A stretch of DNA of 40,009 bases, from assembly GCA_005880695.1 (NCBI GenBank), contig VBGR01000062.1, forward strand, positions 1 to 40,009, read 5' to 3'. The notes beneath the pieces are model-generated. The model made no database searches and was not told the origin of the DNA. It saw nothing but the letters and a program-made list of their open reading frames with translations. A program made the position numbers and the translations under genes. This document shows positions 7,138 to 15,885 of this stretch, piece by piece. Positions within the stretch are counted from its first letter, which is position 1, and each line of letters opens with the position of its first letter. This DNA comes from Chloroflexota bacterium (GTDB taxonomy: Bacteria; Chloroflexota; Dormibacteria; Dormibacterales; Dormibacteraceae).

Positions 7138-9957
7138 GTGAGCTTTCCCGAGCTCGAGCGCGAGCTCGTCGAGTTCTGGAAGCGAGACCAGACCTTCGAG
7201 GAGAGCCTCCGCATTCGCGAGGGCGCTCCCCGCTTCGTGTTCTACGAAGGGCCGCCCACGGCCAACGGCAAGCCGGGCACGCACCACATCCTCCCGCGCG
7301 CCTTCAAGGACGTCTTCGGGCGCTACTGGACCATGAAAGGCCGCTTCGTGGAGCGCAAGGCCGGCTGGGACACTCACGGGCTGCCGGTGGAGCTGGAGGT
7401 CGAGAAGGAGCTCAAGATCTCCGGCAAGCAGCAGATCGAGGAGTACGGCGTCGCCGAGTTCAACGAGCGCTGCAAGGAATCCGTTCATCGCTACGTCCGC
7501 CAGTGGCGCGAGATGTCGGAGCGGATGGCCTTCTGGCAGGACTACGACAACGCCTATTGGACCTACCACTCCGACTACATCCAGTCGGTCTGGTGGGCTC
7601 TGAAGCAGATGTGGGACAAGGGCCTCATCTACCTCGGGTTCCGGGTTGCACCCTACTGTCCGCGCTGCATGACGCCCCTGTCGAGCCACGAGCTGGCCCA
7701 GGGTTACAAGGACGACACGCCCGACCCGAGCGTTTATGTGCGGTTCCGGCTCAAGTCCGACCCGATGACCAGCCTGCTGGCCTGGACCACCACGCCCTGG
7801 ACGCTCCCGGGGAACGTGGCTCTCGCCGTGGGCCTCGACATCACCTACCTGAAGGTGCGCCAGGGCCAGGAGAACGTCATCGTCGCGGAGGCGCGGGCGG
7901 ACGCGCTGGTGGGTGAATACGAGGTCGTCGAGCGGATGCGGGGCCAGGATCTGGTCGGCCTCGACTATGAGCCGCTCTACCCGTATTCAGTGCCGTCCGA
8001 GGGGCGGGCGCATTACGTGGTCGACGCCGACTTCGTGTCCACCGAGGAAGGGACCGGCATCGTGCACACGTCGGCCCTCTACGGCGCCGACGACCTCCGC
8101 CTTTGTCAGGAGAAGGGCATTCCGTTCCGCCACACGGTCGACCTCCGCGGGCGATTCATCCCCGAAGTGGAGAAGTTCGCCGGGCTGTTCGTGAAGGACG
8201 CAGACCCACTCATCGCCGAAGACCTGCGCGCGCGCGGGCTCCTCTACAAGGAGGCTGTCGTCCGGCACACGTACCCGTTCTGCTGGCGCTGCGATACGGC
8301 CCTGATCTACTACGCCTTGAACTCTTGGTACGTGCGCACGACCGACCGCAAGGAGGAGCTCGTGCGCCAGAACGCGGCGACCAACTGGGTGCCTCCGTAC
8401 ATGGGCAGCGGCCGGATGGGCGACTGGCTCGCCAATAACGTCGATTGGGCGATCTCCCGGTCGCGCTACTGGGGCACACCGCTGCCCTTCTGGGTCTGCG
8501 AGAGCTGCGAGGAGTCGCGCTGCGTTGAGTCTGCCGAGGAGATCGGGCTGCCGCGCGACGCCGACCTCCACCGGCCGCACATCGACCAGGTCGCGCTGCC
8601 CTGCGCCAGCTGCGGCGGCACCATGCGGCGGGTCCCCGAGGTCCTCGACTGCTGGTTCGACTCCGGCGCAATGCCATTCGCCCAGCGCGGCTATCCGCAG
8701 CACGGCAAGCCGCTCTTCGAAGAGACCTTCCCGGCCGACTTCATCGCCGAGGCGGTGGACCAGACACGCGGTTGGTTCTACTCGCTGCTCGCCGAGTCGG
8801 TGGTCCTCTTCGGGCAGAACGCGTACAAGAACGTCATCTGCACGGGCCACGTGCTCGACGAGCGCGGCCAGAAGGCGAGCAAGTCGCGCGGCAACGTCCT
8901 CGACCCGAACTACGTGTTCGACCACTTCGGCTCCGACGCGATTCGCTGGATCTTTTTCACGGCGCCGGTGGGGGAGAGCTACCGCGTCGGGCCGCAGGCG
9001 CTGCAAGAGGTAGTGCGGCGTTTCATGCTGCCGCTCTGGAACGTCTACTCCTTCTTTGTCACCTATGCCCGGATCGACGGCTTCGCCCCAGCCGGGCTCG
9101 CAGCCGTCCCGGTGGCGCAGCGGCCCGTCCTGGATCGCTGGCTGCTCTCCCGCCTCAGCGGGTTGGTGCGGACGGCTGACGCGGCCCTCGAGCGCTACGA
9201 CGTGAACGGTGCCTCGCGCCCGCTGGAGGCCTTTGTCGAAGACCTCTCGACCTGGTACGTGCGGCGCTCACGGCGGCGTTTCTGGAAGAGCGAGTCGGAC
9301 GCCGACAAGGCGGCCGCCTACCAGACGCTCCACGAAGCGCTGGTTACGCTGGCCCGCCTGCTGGCCCCGTTCCTGCCTTTCCTCGCCGAAGCGATGTACC
9401 GGAACCTGACGGGCGAGCGCAGCGTCCACCTCGCCGACTTCCCGACGGCCGAGGCGGCCCTGCACGACCCCGGTCTCGAGACCCAGATGGCTGCGGCGCG
9501 GCGGGCGGTCGAAGCCGGCCTCGGCGCTCGCGACGCGGCCCGTCTCAAGGTGCGCCAGCCGTTGAACGCGGCGGTGCTGCCGGGGGACCCGCTGCCCGAG
9601 GAGATCGCCGGCATCATCCGCGACGAGCTGAACGTGAAGCAGCTGAAGTTCGGCGGTTCTGAGGTCAGCCTGGACACGAACATCACCGAGGAGCTCCGGC
9701 TGGAAGGTCTCTCCCGCGACATCGTACGGGCGATCCAGCAGCTCCGGAAGGACTCCGGCTTCAACATCGAGGATCGGATCCAGACCTGGTACGACGCTGA
9801 CGGGCAGGTCGCGCGGGCGTTCGCCTCGCAGGCCGAGTACATCAAGGCCGAGACGCTTTCGGTTGAGCTCAATCGCGGTCGCGCCGAAGGGCTCTCCGGC
9901 AAGTCCGTGAAGATCGACGGAGAGGATGTGTGGCTCGGCCTGAAACAGGTCAGCTGA
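7138..9957 (+). CDS. ileS: Isoleucyl-tRNA synthetase (IleRS2-like, GXHH signature)
   Basis: Class I synthetase that charges tRNA-Ile and edits mischarged valine. The 939 residues include WDTHGLPVE in the catalytic domain, the CP1 editing region in the middle, zinc-type cysteine pairs (CPRC, CWRC, CESC, CASC), and KASKS (579-583) in the KMSKS position. The first signature is unusual: residues 47-50 read GTHH instead of H-x-G-H (bases 7276-7287). The start is unclear: GTG 7138 is the first normal start codon, yet the preceding in-frame codons encode FEPVDPK, which resembles family N-termini. The only in-frame stop upstream is the P450 TGA. It overlaps lspA by 28 bases. Confidence 0.95.
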   Translation: MSFPELERELVEFWKRDQTFEESLRIREGAPRFVFYEGPPTANGKPGTHHILPRAFKDVFGRYWTMKGRFVERKAGWDTHGLPVELEVEKELKISGKQQIEEYGVAEFNERCKESVHRYVRQWREMSERMAFWQDYDNAYWTYHSDYIQSVWWALKQMWDKGLIYLGFRVAPYCPRCMTPLSSHELAQGYKDDTPDPSVYVRFRLKSDPMTSLLAWTTTPWTLPGNVALAVGLDITYLKVRQGQENVIVAEARADALVGEYEVVERMRGQDLVGLDYEPLYPYSVPSEGRAHYVVDADFVSTEEGTGIVHTSALYGADDLRLCQEKGIPFRHTVDLRGRFIPEVEKFAGLFVKDADPLIAEDLRARGLLYKEAVVRHTYPFCWRCDTALIYYALNSWYVRTTDRKEELVRQNAATNWVPPYMGSGRMGDWLANNVDWAISRSRYWGTPLPFWVCESCEESRCVESAEEIGLPRDADLHRPHIDQVALPCASCGGTMRRVPEVLDCWFDSGAMPFAQRGYPQHGKPLFEETFPADFIAEAVDQTRGWFYSLLAESVVLFGQNAYKNVICTGHVLDERGQKASKSRGNVLDPNYVFDHFGSDAIRWIFFTAPVGESYRVGPQALQEVVRRFMLPLWNVYSFFVTYARIDGFAPAGLAAVPVAQRPVLDRWLLSRLSGLVRTADAALERYDVNGASRPLEAFVEDLSTWYVRRSRRRFWKSESDADKAAAYQTLHEALVTLARLLAPFLPFLAEAMYRNLTGERSVHLADFPTAEAALHDPGLETQMAAARRAVEAGLGARDAARLKVRQPLNAAVLPGDPLPEEIAGIIRDELNVKQLKFGGSEVSLDTNITEELRLEGLSRDIVRAIQQLRKDSGFNIEDRIQTWYDADGQVARAFASQAEYIKAETLSVELNRGRAEGLSGKSVKIDGEDVWLGLKQVS

Positions 9958-10418
9958 GCGCCGCCTGGCCCCGCCTGCTCTTCGCGGGCATCGCGGTCGG
10001 CGTGTTCGCGGCCGACCGGGTCACCAAAAGCCTGGTCGTCTCATCGATCGCGCCCGGCTCTGAGGTCACGATGGTCGACCACCTGGTCTGGATCCAGCAC
10101 GTCCAGAACGCCTGCGGCGCCTTCAGCCTCTGCACGCTCAGCGCACCGATCTTCCTGCTCGTCTCCGCGGTAGTCGCGGTGGCGTTGATCGTCTACGAGG
10201 TGGGCCACAGCGGGCCGATCTGGATGCACGCGGTCCTGGGTCTGGTGCTCGGCGGCACGCTCGGGAACGGCTACGACCGGCTCACCCAGGGGTCGGTGAC
10301 CGACTTCATCGCGCTGCACTGGTGGCCGACCTTCAACGTCGCCGATTCCGCGATCTCGGTCGGCGTCGTTCTGCTGGCGGTCGGATACCTGTTCCGGAGG
10401 CGGCCTTCCCCCGGCTGA
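9930..10418 (+). CDS. lspA: Lipoprotein signal peptidase II
   Basis: Membrane aspartyl protease that removes signal peptides from diacylglyceryl-modified prolipoproteins. The 162 residues have four hydrophobic helices and conserved motifs: DRVTK (29-33), N60...AFS, GNGYDR (112-117), VTDFI with catalytic D125, and FNVADS with catalytic D139. GTG 9930 lies inside the end of ileS, and the TGA at 10416-10418 overlaps the predicted CTG start of rluD. A probable client, a lipobox protein, is encoded in the same operon at 13109. Confidence 0.93.
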   Translation: MARPETGQLSAAWPRLLFAGIAVGVFAADRVTKSLVVSSIAPGSEVTMVDHLVWIQHVQNACGAFSLCTLSAPIFLLVSAVVAVALIVYEVGHSGPIWMHAVLGLVLGGTLGNGYDRLTQGSVTDFIALHWWPTFNVADSAISVGVVLLAVGYLFRRRPSPG

Positions 10419-11290
10419 GGGCGAGCGGACCGGCCGGCCGCCTCGACCGTTTCCTGAGCGAGCAGGCCCCGGAGCTGACACGCTCGGCGGCGGGGCGACT
10501 GGCCCGCCAGGGCGCGGTCCTCGTCAACGGGAATCCTGCCCGGCCCGCCGACCAGGTTCGGGCGGGCGATGTTGTAGAGTTCCGCCTGCCCGCGCCCGCC
10601 GACCTTCGCCCGGCGGCGGAGCAGATCCCGCTGGCGGTGCTCTACGAGGACGAGGACTTGCTGGTCATCGACAAGCCCGCGGGGATGGTGGTGCACCCTG
10701 CCGCCGGTCACTTCACCGGGACCCTTGTCCACGCGCTTTTGGGGCGGGGCGGCGTCTGGTCGACGTCGGGCGGCGAGGCGCGCCCGGGCATCGTCCACCG
10801 GCTGGACCGGGGCACCTCGGGCTTGATCGTTGCGGCCCGCACCGACCGGGCTCACCGCGAGCTCTCCGGCCAGCTGGCGCGCAAGGAGATGGCCCGCACT
10901 TACCAGGCAATCGCAACCGGCTCGATCCGCGGCCAGTCCGGCGTCCTGGAAGGCGCGATCGGCCGTCATCCGCGGGACCGCAAGCGGATGGCGGTGGTCG
11001 CTTCCGGTCGCTTCGCTCGGACGCACTACACAGTCCTGGAAGCTTTGCGGGGCCACACCCTCCTCCGCTGCGAGCTGGAAACTGGCCGAACCCACCAGAT
11101 CCGGGTCCACCTGGCAGCCTTCGGGCACCCGGTAGCGGGCGATCGCGAGTACGGCGGCGGCGGGCTGGCCCCAAGGCCGATGCTGCATGCCTGGCGGCTC
11201 CGGCTCCGGCATCCGGCGACCGGCGAGGAGCTGGTGTTCGAGACGCCGCCCCCGGCCGACTTCGCCGAGTTTCTCGAGTCCTTGCGATGA
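10415..11290 (+). CDS. rluD: Large-subunit rRNA pseudouridine synthase (RluD family)
   Basis: Converts specific uridines of 23S rRNA to pseudouridine. About 291 residues: an S4 RNA-binding domain (~8-60, RLDRFL...VLVNG), then the catalytic domain with DLLVIDKPAGMVVHP, HRLDRGTSGL containing catalytic D131, and GRTHQIRVHL. The start is non-standard: after the previous gene there is no in-frame ATG, GTG or TTG before the S4 domain, and CTG 10415 forms a CTGA overlap with the lspA stop. A GGAGG at 10396-10400 lies 14 bases upstream. GTG 10322, deep inside lspA, is the only orthodox alternative. Its own TGA overlaps the gmk ATG. Confidence 0.92.
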   Translation: MRASGPAGRLDRFLSEQAPELTRSAAGRLARQGAVLVNGNPARPADQVRAGDVVEFRLPAPADLRPAAEQIPLAVLYEDEDLLVIDKPAGMVVHPAAGHFTGTLVHALLGRGGVWSTSGGEARPGIVHRLDRGTSGLIVAARTDRAHRELSGQLARKEMARTYQAIATGSIRGQSGVLEGAIGRHPRDRKRMAVVASGRFARTHYTVLEALRGHTLLRCELETGRTHQIRVHLAAFGHPVAGDREYGGGGLAPRPMLHAWRLRLRHPATGEELVFETPPPADFAEFLESLR

Positions 11291-11886
11291 GCCAAGAGCC
11301 GACCGGGCTCCTGTTCGTGATCTCGGGCCCAGGCGGCGTCGGCAAGGACACCGTGATCGAGAAGCTGCTCCAGGCCAACCCCAACTTGCACTACTCGGTG
11401 TCGTTCACGACGCGGCCGAAGCGCGACTACGAGGTCGACGGCAAGCACTACACGTTCGTCGACGAGGAGCGCTTCCGAAATCTGATCGCGCGCGGGGAGC
11501 TGCTGGAGCACGCAACAGTCAATGGCTACCTCTACGGGACGTCGCGCACGCGCGTGGAAAAAGCTCAAAAGCAGGGCCAAGACGTGATCCTGAAGATCGA
11601 CGTGCAAGGCGCCGAAACTGTCCGGAAAAAGCGCCCGGACGCCATCTTCATCTTCATCCAACCGCCTTCGATGGAGGAGCTGATGAAGCGCCGGCGCAAG
11701 CGAGGCGCAGAGCCGCCCGAGGTCATGCGAGAGCGCCAGAAGCTGGCCGAAAGGGAGATGTCGTTCGCGTCTTTCTATGACTACGTGGTGGTGAACGAGA
11801 ACGCCGACCAGGCCGCCCGGGACATCGCGGCGATCATCGAGGCCGAGAAGCGGCGGCGTAGAGTTCAGCCCGAACCCACGCCATGA
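11287..11886 (+). CDS. gmk: Guanylate kinase
   Basis: Phosphorylates GMP to GDP. The 199 residues have the P-loop GPGGVGKDT (14-22), the GMP-binding segment with SVSFTTRPKRDYEVDGKHY, and the lid/IDVQGA region. The P-loop reads GGVGKDT rather than the commoner S/GGAGKST but keeps the lysine and following hydroxyl residue. The C-terminus has a basic tail (EKRRRRVQ). Start and stop form ATGA overlaps with rluD and coaBC, indicating translational coupling. No rpoZ follows, although gmk-rpoZ-coaBC is a common order elsewhere. Confidence 0.95.
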   Translation: MSQEPTGLLFVISGPGGVGKDTVIEKLLQANPNLHYSVSFTTRPKRDYEVDGKHYTFVDEERFRNLIARGELLEHATVNGYLYGTSRTRVEKAQKQGQDVILKIDVQGAETVRKKRPDAIFIFIQPPSMEELMKRRRKRGAEPPEVMRERQKLAEREMSFASFYDYVVVNENADQAARDIAAIIEAEKRRRRVQPEPTP

Positions 11887-13112
11887 GCCCCCTCGATCCC
11901 GCTGAAGTCCCCGCCGCCGTGCGGGGCAGGCGCCTCGCCGTTCTCGTCTCAGGCGGCGTCGCCGCCTACAAGGTGGCCGACCTGGTCTCCCAGCTCGTGG
12001 CCGCCGGCTGCGAGGTGCGGGTGGCGCAGACCGCCGCTTCGACGCGCTTTGTCGGCCCGGCCACCTTCCACGGCCTGAGCGGCCACCCGGTGCAGGTCGA
12101 TCTCTGGTCGAATCGAGGCGTGGCCGAGCCGCATGTGGCCCTCGGCGACTGGGCCCAGGCGCTCCTCCTCGCCCCGGCCACCGCCAACCAGCTTGCGAAG
12201 CTGGCCGGCGGCCATTCCGACGACCTGGTGACCGCGACCGTGCTGGCGGCCCGCTGCCCCGTTGTCGTGGCGCCGGCGATGAACGACGCCATGTGGGAGA
12301 AGCCGGCGGTGGCCGCGAATCTGGAGACGCTCCGGGAGCGCGGCTTCGTGATCGTCGGGCCGGAGGCGGGCCGGCTGGCCAGCGGCCATACGGGCGCCGG
12401 CCGCCTGGCGCCTACCGCGGAGATCTTCGCCGGGCTGGAGGCCGCCATCGCCGCGCGCTACGACCTGGCTGGGCGGCGGGTGGTCGTCACAGCGGGCGGG
12501 ACGCGAGAGCCGATCGACCCGGTCCGCTTCATCAGCAACTACTCGAGCGGGAAGATGGGGCACGCCGTCGCCGAAGCCGCCGCCGACCGCGGCGCCTCGG
12601 TGCTTCTCGTGACCGCGGCACCTTACGCGGGCCACGCCGGTGTTGAGGGTGTCCACGTGGAGACCGCCCAGGAGATGCTGGAGGCGGTCCGGGCTGGTCT
12701 CGATGCGGCCCATCTGCTGGTGATGGTGGCCGCGGTGGCCGACTTCCGGCCGGCCAAACAGGAGGCGGCCAAGATCCGGCGGGAGTCGGTGAAGGAGCTC
12801 GACCTCCGGCTCGAGAAGAACGTCGACATCCTGGCGGAGCTGGCTCGCGAGAGCCCGGCGGAGGGGCTCCTGCGCGTCGGCTTCGCGGCCGAGGACGCCG
12901 GCCTGGAGGCGCACGCCGCCGAGAAGCTGGCGCGCAAGAAGCTCGACGCGATCGTGGCCAACGACATCAGCGGCGGTGTCTTCGGGAGCGAGGAGAACGC
13001 TGGCTTCATGCTCTTTCGCGACGGCGCCCGAATCGACCTCCCGCGCTCCACCAAGCGCGAGATGGCCGAGCGCATCCTCGACGCGCTGAAGCCGAGGCTG
13101 GCGGGGCCGTGA
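11883..13112 (+). CDS. coaBC: Bifunctional CoaBC (phosphopantothenoylcysteine synthetase/decarboxylase)
   Basis: Two steps of coenzyme A synthesis: ligation of cysteine to 4'-phosphopantothenate, then decarboxylation to phosphopantetheine. In the 409 residues, the N-terminal flavoprotein (CoaC) domain shows SGGVAAYK (23-30), the probable catalytic His84 in EPHVALGDWA, LAPATANQLAK, and PAMNDAMW (131-138). The CoaB domain begins near 199 with VVVTAGGTREPIDPVRFISN and SSGKMG, followed by AAVADFRP. Full length for the family. It overlaps gmk (ATGA) and the next lipoprotein gene (GTGA). Confidence 0.95.
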   Translation: MSPLDPAEVPAAVRGRRLAVLVSGGVAAYKVADLVSQLVAAGCEVRVAQTAASTRFVGPATFHGLSGHPVQVDLWSNRGVAEPHVALGDWAQALLLAPATANQLAKLAGGHSDDLVTATVLAARCPVVVAPAMNDAMWEKPAVAANLETLRERGFVIVGPEAGRLASGHTGAGRLAPTAEIFAGLEAAIAARYDLAGRRVVVTAGGTREPIDPVRFISNYSSGKMGHAVAEAAADRGASVLLVTAAPYAGHAGVEGVHVETAQEMLEAVRAGLDAAHLLVMVAAVADFRPAKQEAAKIRRESVKELDLRLEKNVDILAELARESPAEGLLRVGFAAEDAGLEAHAAEKLARKKLDAIVANDISGGVFGSEENAGFMLFRDGARIDLPRSTKREMAERILDALKPRLAGP

Positions 13113-13897
13113 AACGCGTGCGCGCCGCCCTCCTGGCCGCTCTCCTGCTGGTGGCCGCCTGCGGGTCGAGCCAGTCGTCGGATTTGAAGACGGTTGCCGA
13201 CGCCGTGGCCGCCGCGGACAGCCAGGGGATGGGATTCAACGTGACCCTGACCATCCTCTTCACCGGCGGCACGATCCCGAAGGGCCGTGCCGAGCAGGTG
13301 AAAGCGCAGGGCACCGGGGTCGCCCGCGACGCGCGCGCTGCGCTCCGCTATGACTTCCTGGGCAGCGACGGCAAGCCGTCCTCACGCTGGGACCTGGTGC
13401 TGGACGACTCCGACCTCTACTCGCGGCCCTACAGCACGAGCCAGCCCTGGCGCACGGCGCCGACCGCCTCGGTGACGGCGCTCTTTCCAGGGCTCCGCCT
13501 GAACCTGATTCGGGACAGCATCCTGCTGGCCAGCAAGGAGAGTGGCGGCGGCATCACCCACGTCAATGAGGGCTTCGCCCACCAGTACACCCTGACCCCC
13601 GCCGCCGACCAGCTGGAGCAGCTCCAGGCGATGAACCTGCAGGGCCAGGGCCCGCTGGAAACTGCCTTCCTGAAAACGGCGACCGGCTCGATCGACGTCT
13701 ACCTGGGCCTTTCCGGCAACCAGCTGCTGCGCATCGACGTGCACCTGAACGGCACGGACCCGCAGACCGGCACCGTCCAGAAGGACGATTTCACGATCAG
13801 CTTCCGCTCGGCCAAGGTGAAGCCGATCCCGGTGCCCTCGACGGCCACGAACGTGCTGCCGTCCGACCTCTTCGCGAAAACACCCTCGACGGGTTGA
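13109..13897 (+). CDS. Putative lipoprotein of unknown function
   Basis: 262 residues beginning with a lipoprotein signal: basic MKRVR, a hydrophobic run, and lipobox LLVAAC with the lipidation cysteine at ~18. The mature part is a secreted domain without catalytic motifs that I recognise; its overall texture (repeated short beta-like segments, 'SIDVYLGLSGNQLLRIDV') recalls LppX/LprG-type lipid-binding lipoproteins, but this is only an impression. GTG 13109 overlaps the coaBC stop and its own stop overlaps the priA TTG, so it is embedded in the housekeeping operon. It should be processed by the LspA encoded upstream. Confidence 0.7.
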   Translation: MKRVRAALLAALLLVAACGSSQSSDLKTVADAVAAADSQGMGFNVTLTILFTGGTIPKGRAEQVKAQGTGVARDARAALRYDFLGSDGKPSSRWDLVLDDSDLYSRPYSTSQPWRTAPTASVTALFPGLRLNLIRDSILLASKESGGGITHVNEGFAHQYTLTPAADQLEQLQAMNLQGQGPLETAFLKTATGSIDVYLGLSGNQLLRIDVHLNGTDPQTGTVQKDDFTISFRSAKVKPIPVPSTATNVLPSDLFAKTPSTG

Positions 13898-15876
13898 GCG
13901 TTTACGCCGACGTGGCGGTCGAGCCGGCCCGCGTGCTCGATCGTCCGCACTACACGTACCTCGTCCCCGAGGGGATGGAGGTCGTCCCGGGTCACCGCGT
14001 CCTGGTGCCTTTCGGCCGCCGGACCGCCTGGGGCTACGTGCTGGCGACCGTGAGTGAGGACCCAGGGATCGAGGTCCGGCCGATCGAGAGAGCCGATCGC
14101 GACCCGCTCCTGCTGCCCCACCAGATGGAGCTGGCGCGGCTCGTCGCCGGCCACTACTGGGCGCCGCTCATCGAGTGCCTGCGGGCGATGGTGCCCCCCC
14201 GGATTCGCGGCGGCAAGTCGTCGGGCGCCGGCCCGTCGGCTCGCCAGCATCGCCACAGCCAGCTGCTGTTGGCCGCTTCGCACGCCCCGGTCGGCGATGG
14301 GCGGCTGGACCTGAACGCGGACCAGGCAGCCGCGCTGGCCCTGATCCGCGGCCAGCCCGCAGTCCTTCTCCACGGCGTGACGGAGAGCGGCAAGACCGAG
14401 GTCTACCTAGCCGCCGCTGAGGCCGCCCGCGTGGACGGGCTGGCGACGCTGGTCCTGGTGCCGGAGATCTCGCTCACGCCGCAGCTCGTGCAGCGCTTCG
14501 CCCGGCGCTTCGGCGGCCGCTTGGGGGTGCTGCACAGCCGGCTCACCGAGCTGGAGCGAGCCCAGCAGTGGTGGCGGGCCAGGCGGGGAGAGCTTGAAGT
14601 GCTGATCGGCAGCCGGTCGGCCGTCTTCGCGCCGCTGCCCAACCTCGGACTCGTGGTCGTCGACGAGGAGGGCTCCTCCGCCTACAAGCAGGACCGGACG
14701 CCCCGCTACGAGGCGAGCTGGGTTGCGCGCCGTCTGGCCGAGCTGACCGGCTCGCGGCTGGTGTTGGGCTCGGCCACACCCAGCGTCGCCAGCTACTGGG
14801 AAGCGGAGCAGGGCCACTTCGCCCTCGCCAGGATGCCCCGGCGGGTGCGCGGCGTGGAGCCTGAGATCGAGCTGGTCGACATGCGGGCCGAGGCCGAGGC
14901 GGGCAACCGGCTGCCGCTCTCGCAGCGCCTGGTCGAGGTCGTTAACGGCGCGCTCGAAGATGAGGCCCAGGCGATCCTCTTCCTCAACCGCCGCGGCTTG
15001 GCGACGTTCGTGCTCTGCCGTGACTGCGGGAAGTCACTCCAGTGCCCGGACTGCTCGGTGGCCATGGTGCAGCATCCCGAGATCGGTGGGCTTTCATGCC
15101 ATTACTGCGGGCACAGCCGGCCGCTGCCGCCGCACTGCCCTTATTGCGGGTCGCGCCAGCTGCGCGCCCTCGGCATCGGTACCCAGCGGCTGGAATCGGT
15201 TGCGCGCAAGCTCTGGCCCCAGGCGCGCATCCTGCGCCTCGATCGCGACACCGCCGGCGGCGACGAAGGCTACTTCGAGATCTTCGAAGCTTTCGCGTCG
15301 GGCCGCGCCGACATCCTGGTCGGCACCCAGCTGGTGGCGCGCGGACTCGATTTACCGGCCGTGACCGCCGTCGGGGTGGTCGACGCCGACCTGCCGCTTC
15401 ACTTCCCCGACTACCGTTCCGCGGAAAACACCTTCGCGCTGGTGACGCAGGTGGCCGGCCGTGCCGGCCGGCGGGAGCGCCAGGCCCGCGTCGTGGTCCA
15501 GACCTCCAACCCCGACCATTACGCGCTGCGGCGCGCTGCCGAGCACGACTACCTCGGCTTCTACAAAGAGGAGCTGCCCTCCCGCGAGGTCTTTCGCTTC
15601 CCGCCCTTCGCCGAGCTGGCGGTGCTGACCTATTCGAACGAAGACGGCGAGAAAGCTGCCCAGACCGCCCGCGACGCGGCGGACGAGCTCGCCGCCGGCC
15701 TGCTCGCGGAGAAGGTCGCCGGCATCAAGCTGCTCGGGCCGTCGCCGGCCTTCGTCTTCAAGGTGCGCGGCCAGTACCGCTGGCAGATCACGCTCAAGGG
15801 GGAGGGCCTGGAGCGCGCCCGGCCGTTTGCGCCCAGCGGCCGAGGCTGGAGCTACGACGTCGACCCGGTGATGTAG
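13894..15876 (+). CDS. priA: Primosomal protein N' (PriA) with altered DEEH box
   Basis: Replication-restart protein that recognises stalled forks. The 660 residues contain an N-terminal 3'-DNA-binding domain, Walker A GVTESGKT (161-168), SATPS, eight zinc cysteines in four pairs (CRDC, CPDC, CHYC, CPYC) and motif VI QVAGRAGR, so the fold is complete. Two helicase motifs depart from the usual form: Walker B reads DEEG (257-260) where the family has DEEH, and motif V reads GTQLVARGLDLP in place of a KGHxFP form. ATPase may persist, but coupling to unwinding may be changed. The TTG start overlaps the upstream stop as TTGA. Confidence 0.92.
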   Translation: MSVYADVAVEPARVLDRPHYTYLVPEGMEVVPGHRVLVPFGRRTAWGYVLATVSEDPGIEVRPIERADRDPLLLPHQMELARLVAGHYWAPLIECLRAMVPPRIRGGKSSGAGPSARQHRHSQLLLAASHAPVGDGRLDLNADQAAALALIRGQPAVLLHGVTESGKTEVYLAAAEAARVDGLATLVLVPEISLTPQLVQRFARRFGGRLGVLHSRLTELERAQQWWRARRGELEVLIGSRSAVFAPLPNLGLVVVDEEGSSAYKQDRTPRYEASWVARRLAELTGSRLVLGSATPSVASYWEAEQGHFALARMPRRVRGVEPEIELVDMRAEAEAGNRLPLSQRLVEVVNGALEDEAQAILFLNRRGLATFVLCRDCGKSLQCPDCSVAMVQHPEIGGLSCHYCGHSRPLPPHCPYCGSRQLRALGIGTQRLESVARKLWPQARILRLDRDTAGGDEGYFEIFEAFASGRADILVGTQLVARGLDLPAVTAVGVVDADLPLHFPDYRSAENTFALVTQVAGRAGRRERQARVVVQTSNPDHYALRRAAEHDYLGFYKEELPSREVFRFPPFAELAVLTYSNEDGEKAAQTARDAADELAAGLLAEKVAGIKLLGPSPAFVFKVRGQYRWQITLKGEGLERARPFAPSGRGWSYDVDPVM

Positions 15877-15885
15877 CCGGAGGAG

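Noticed and set aside
5389-7689. Long open frame of 766 codons on the minus strand across yggT, P450 and ileS
   Set aside because: Antisense to three clear genes in very GC-rich DNA, low-complexity composition, no family motif.
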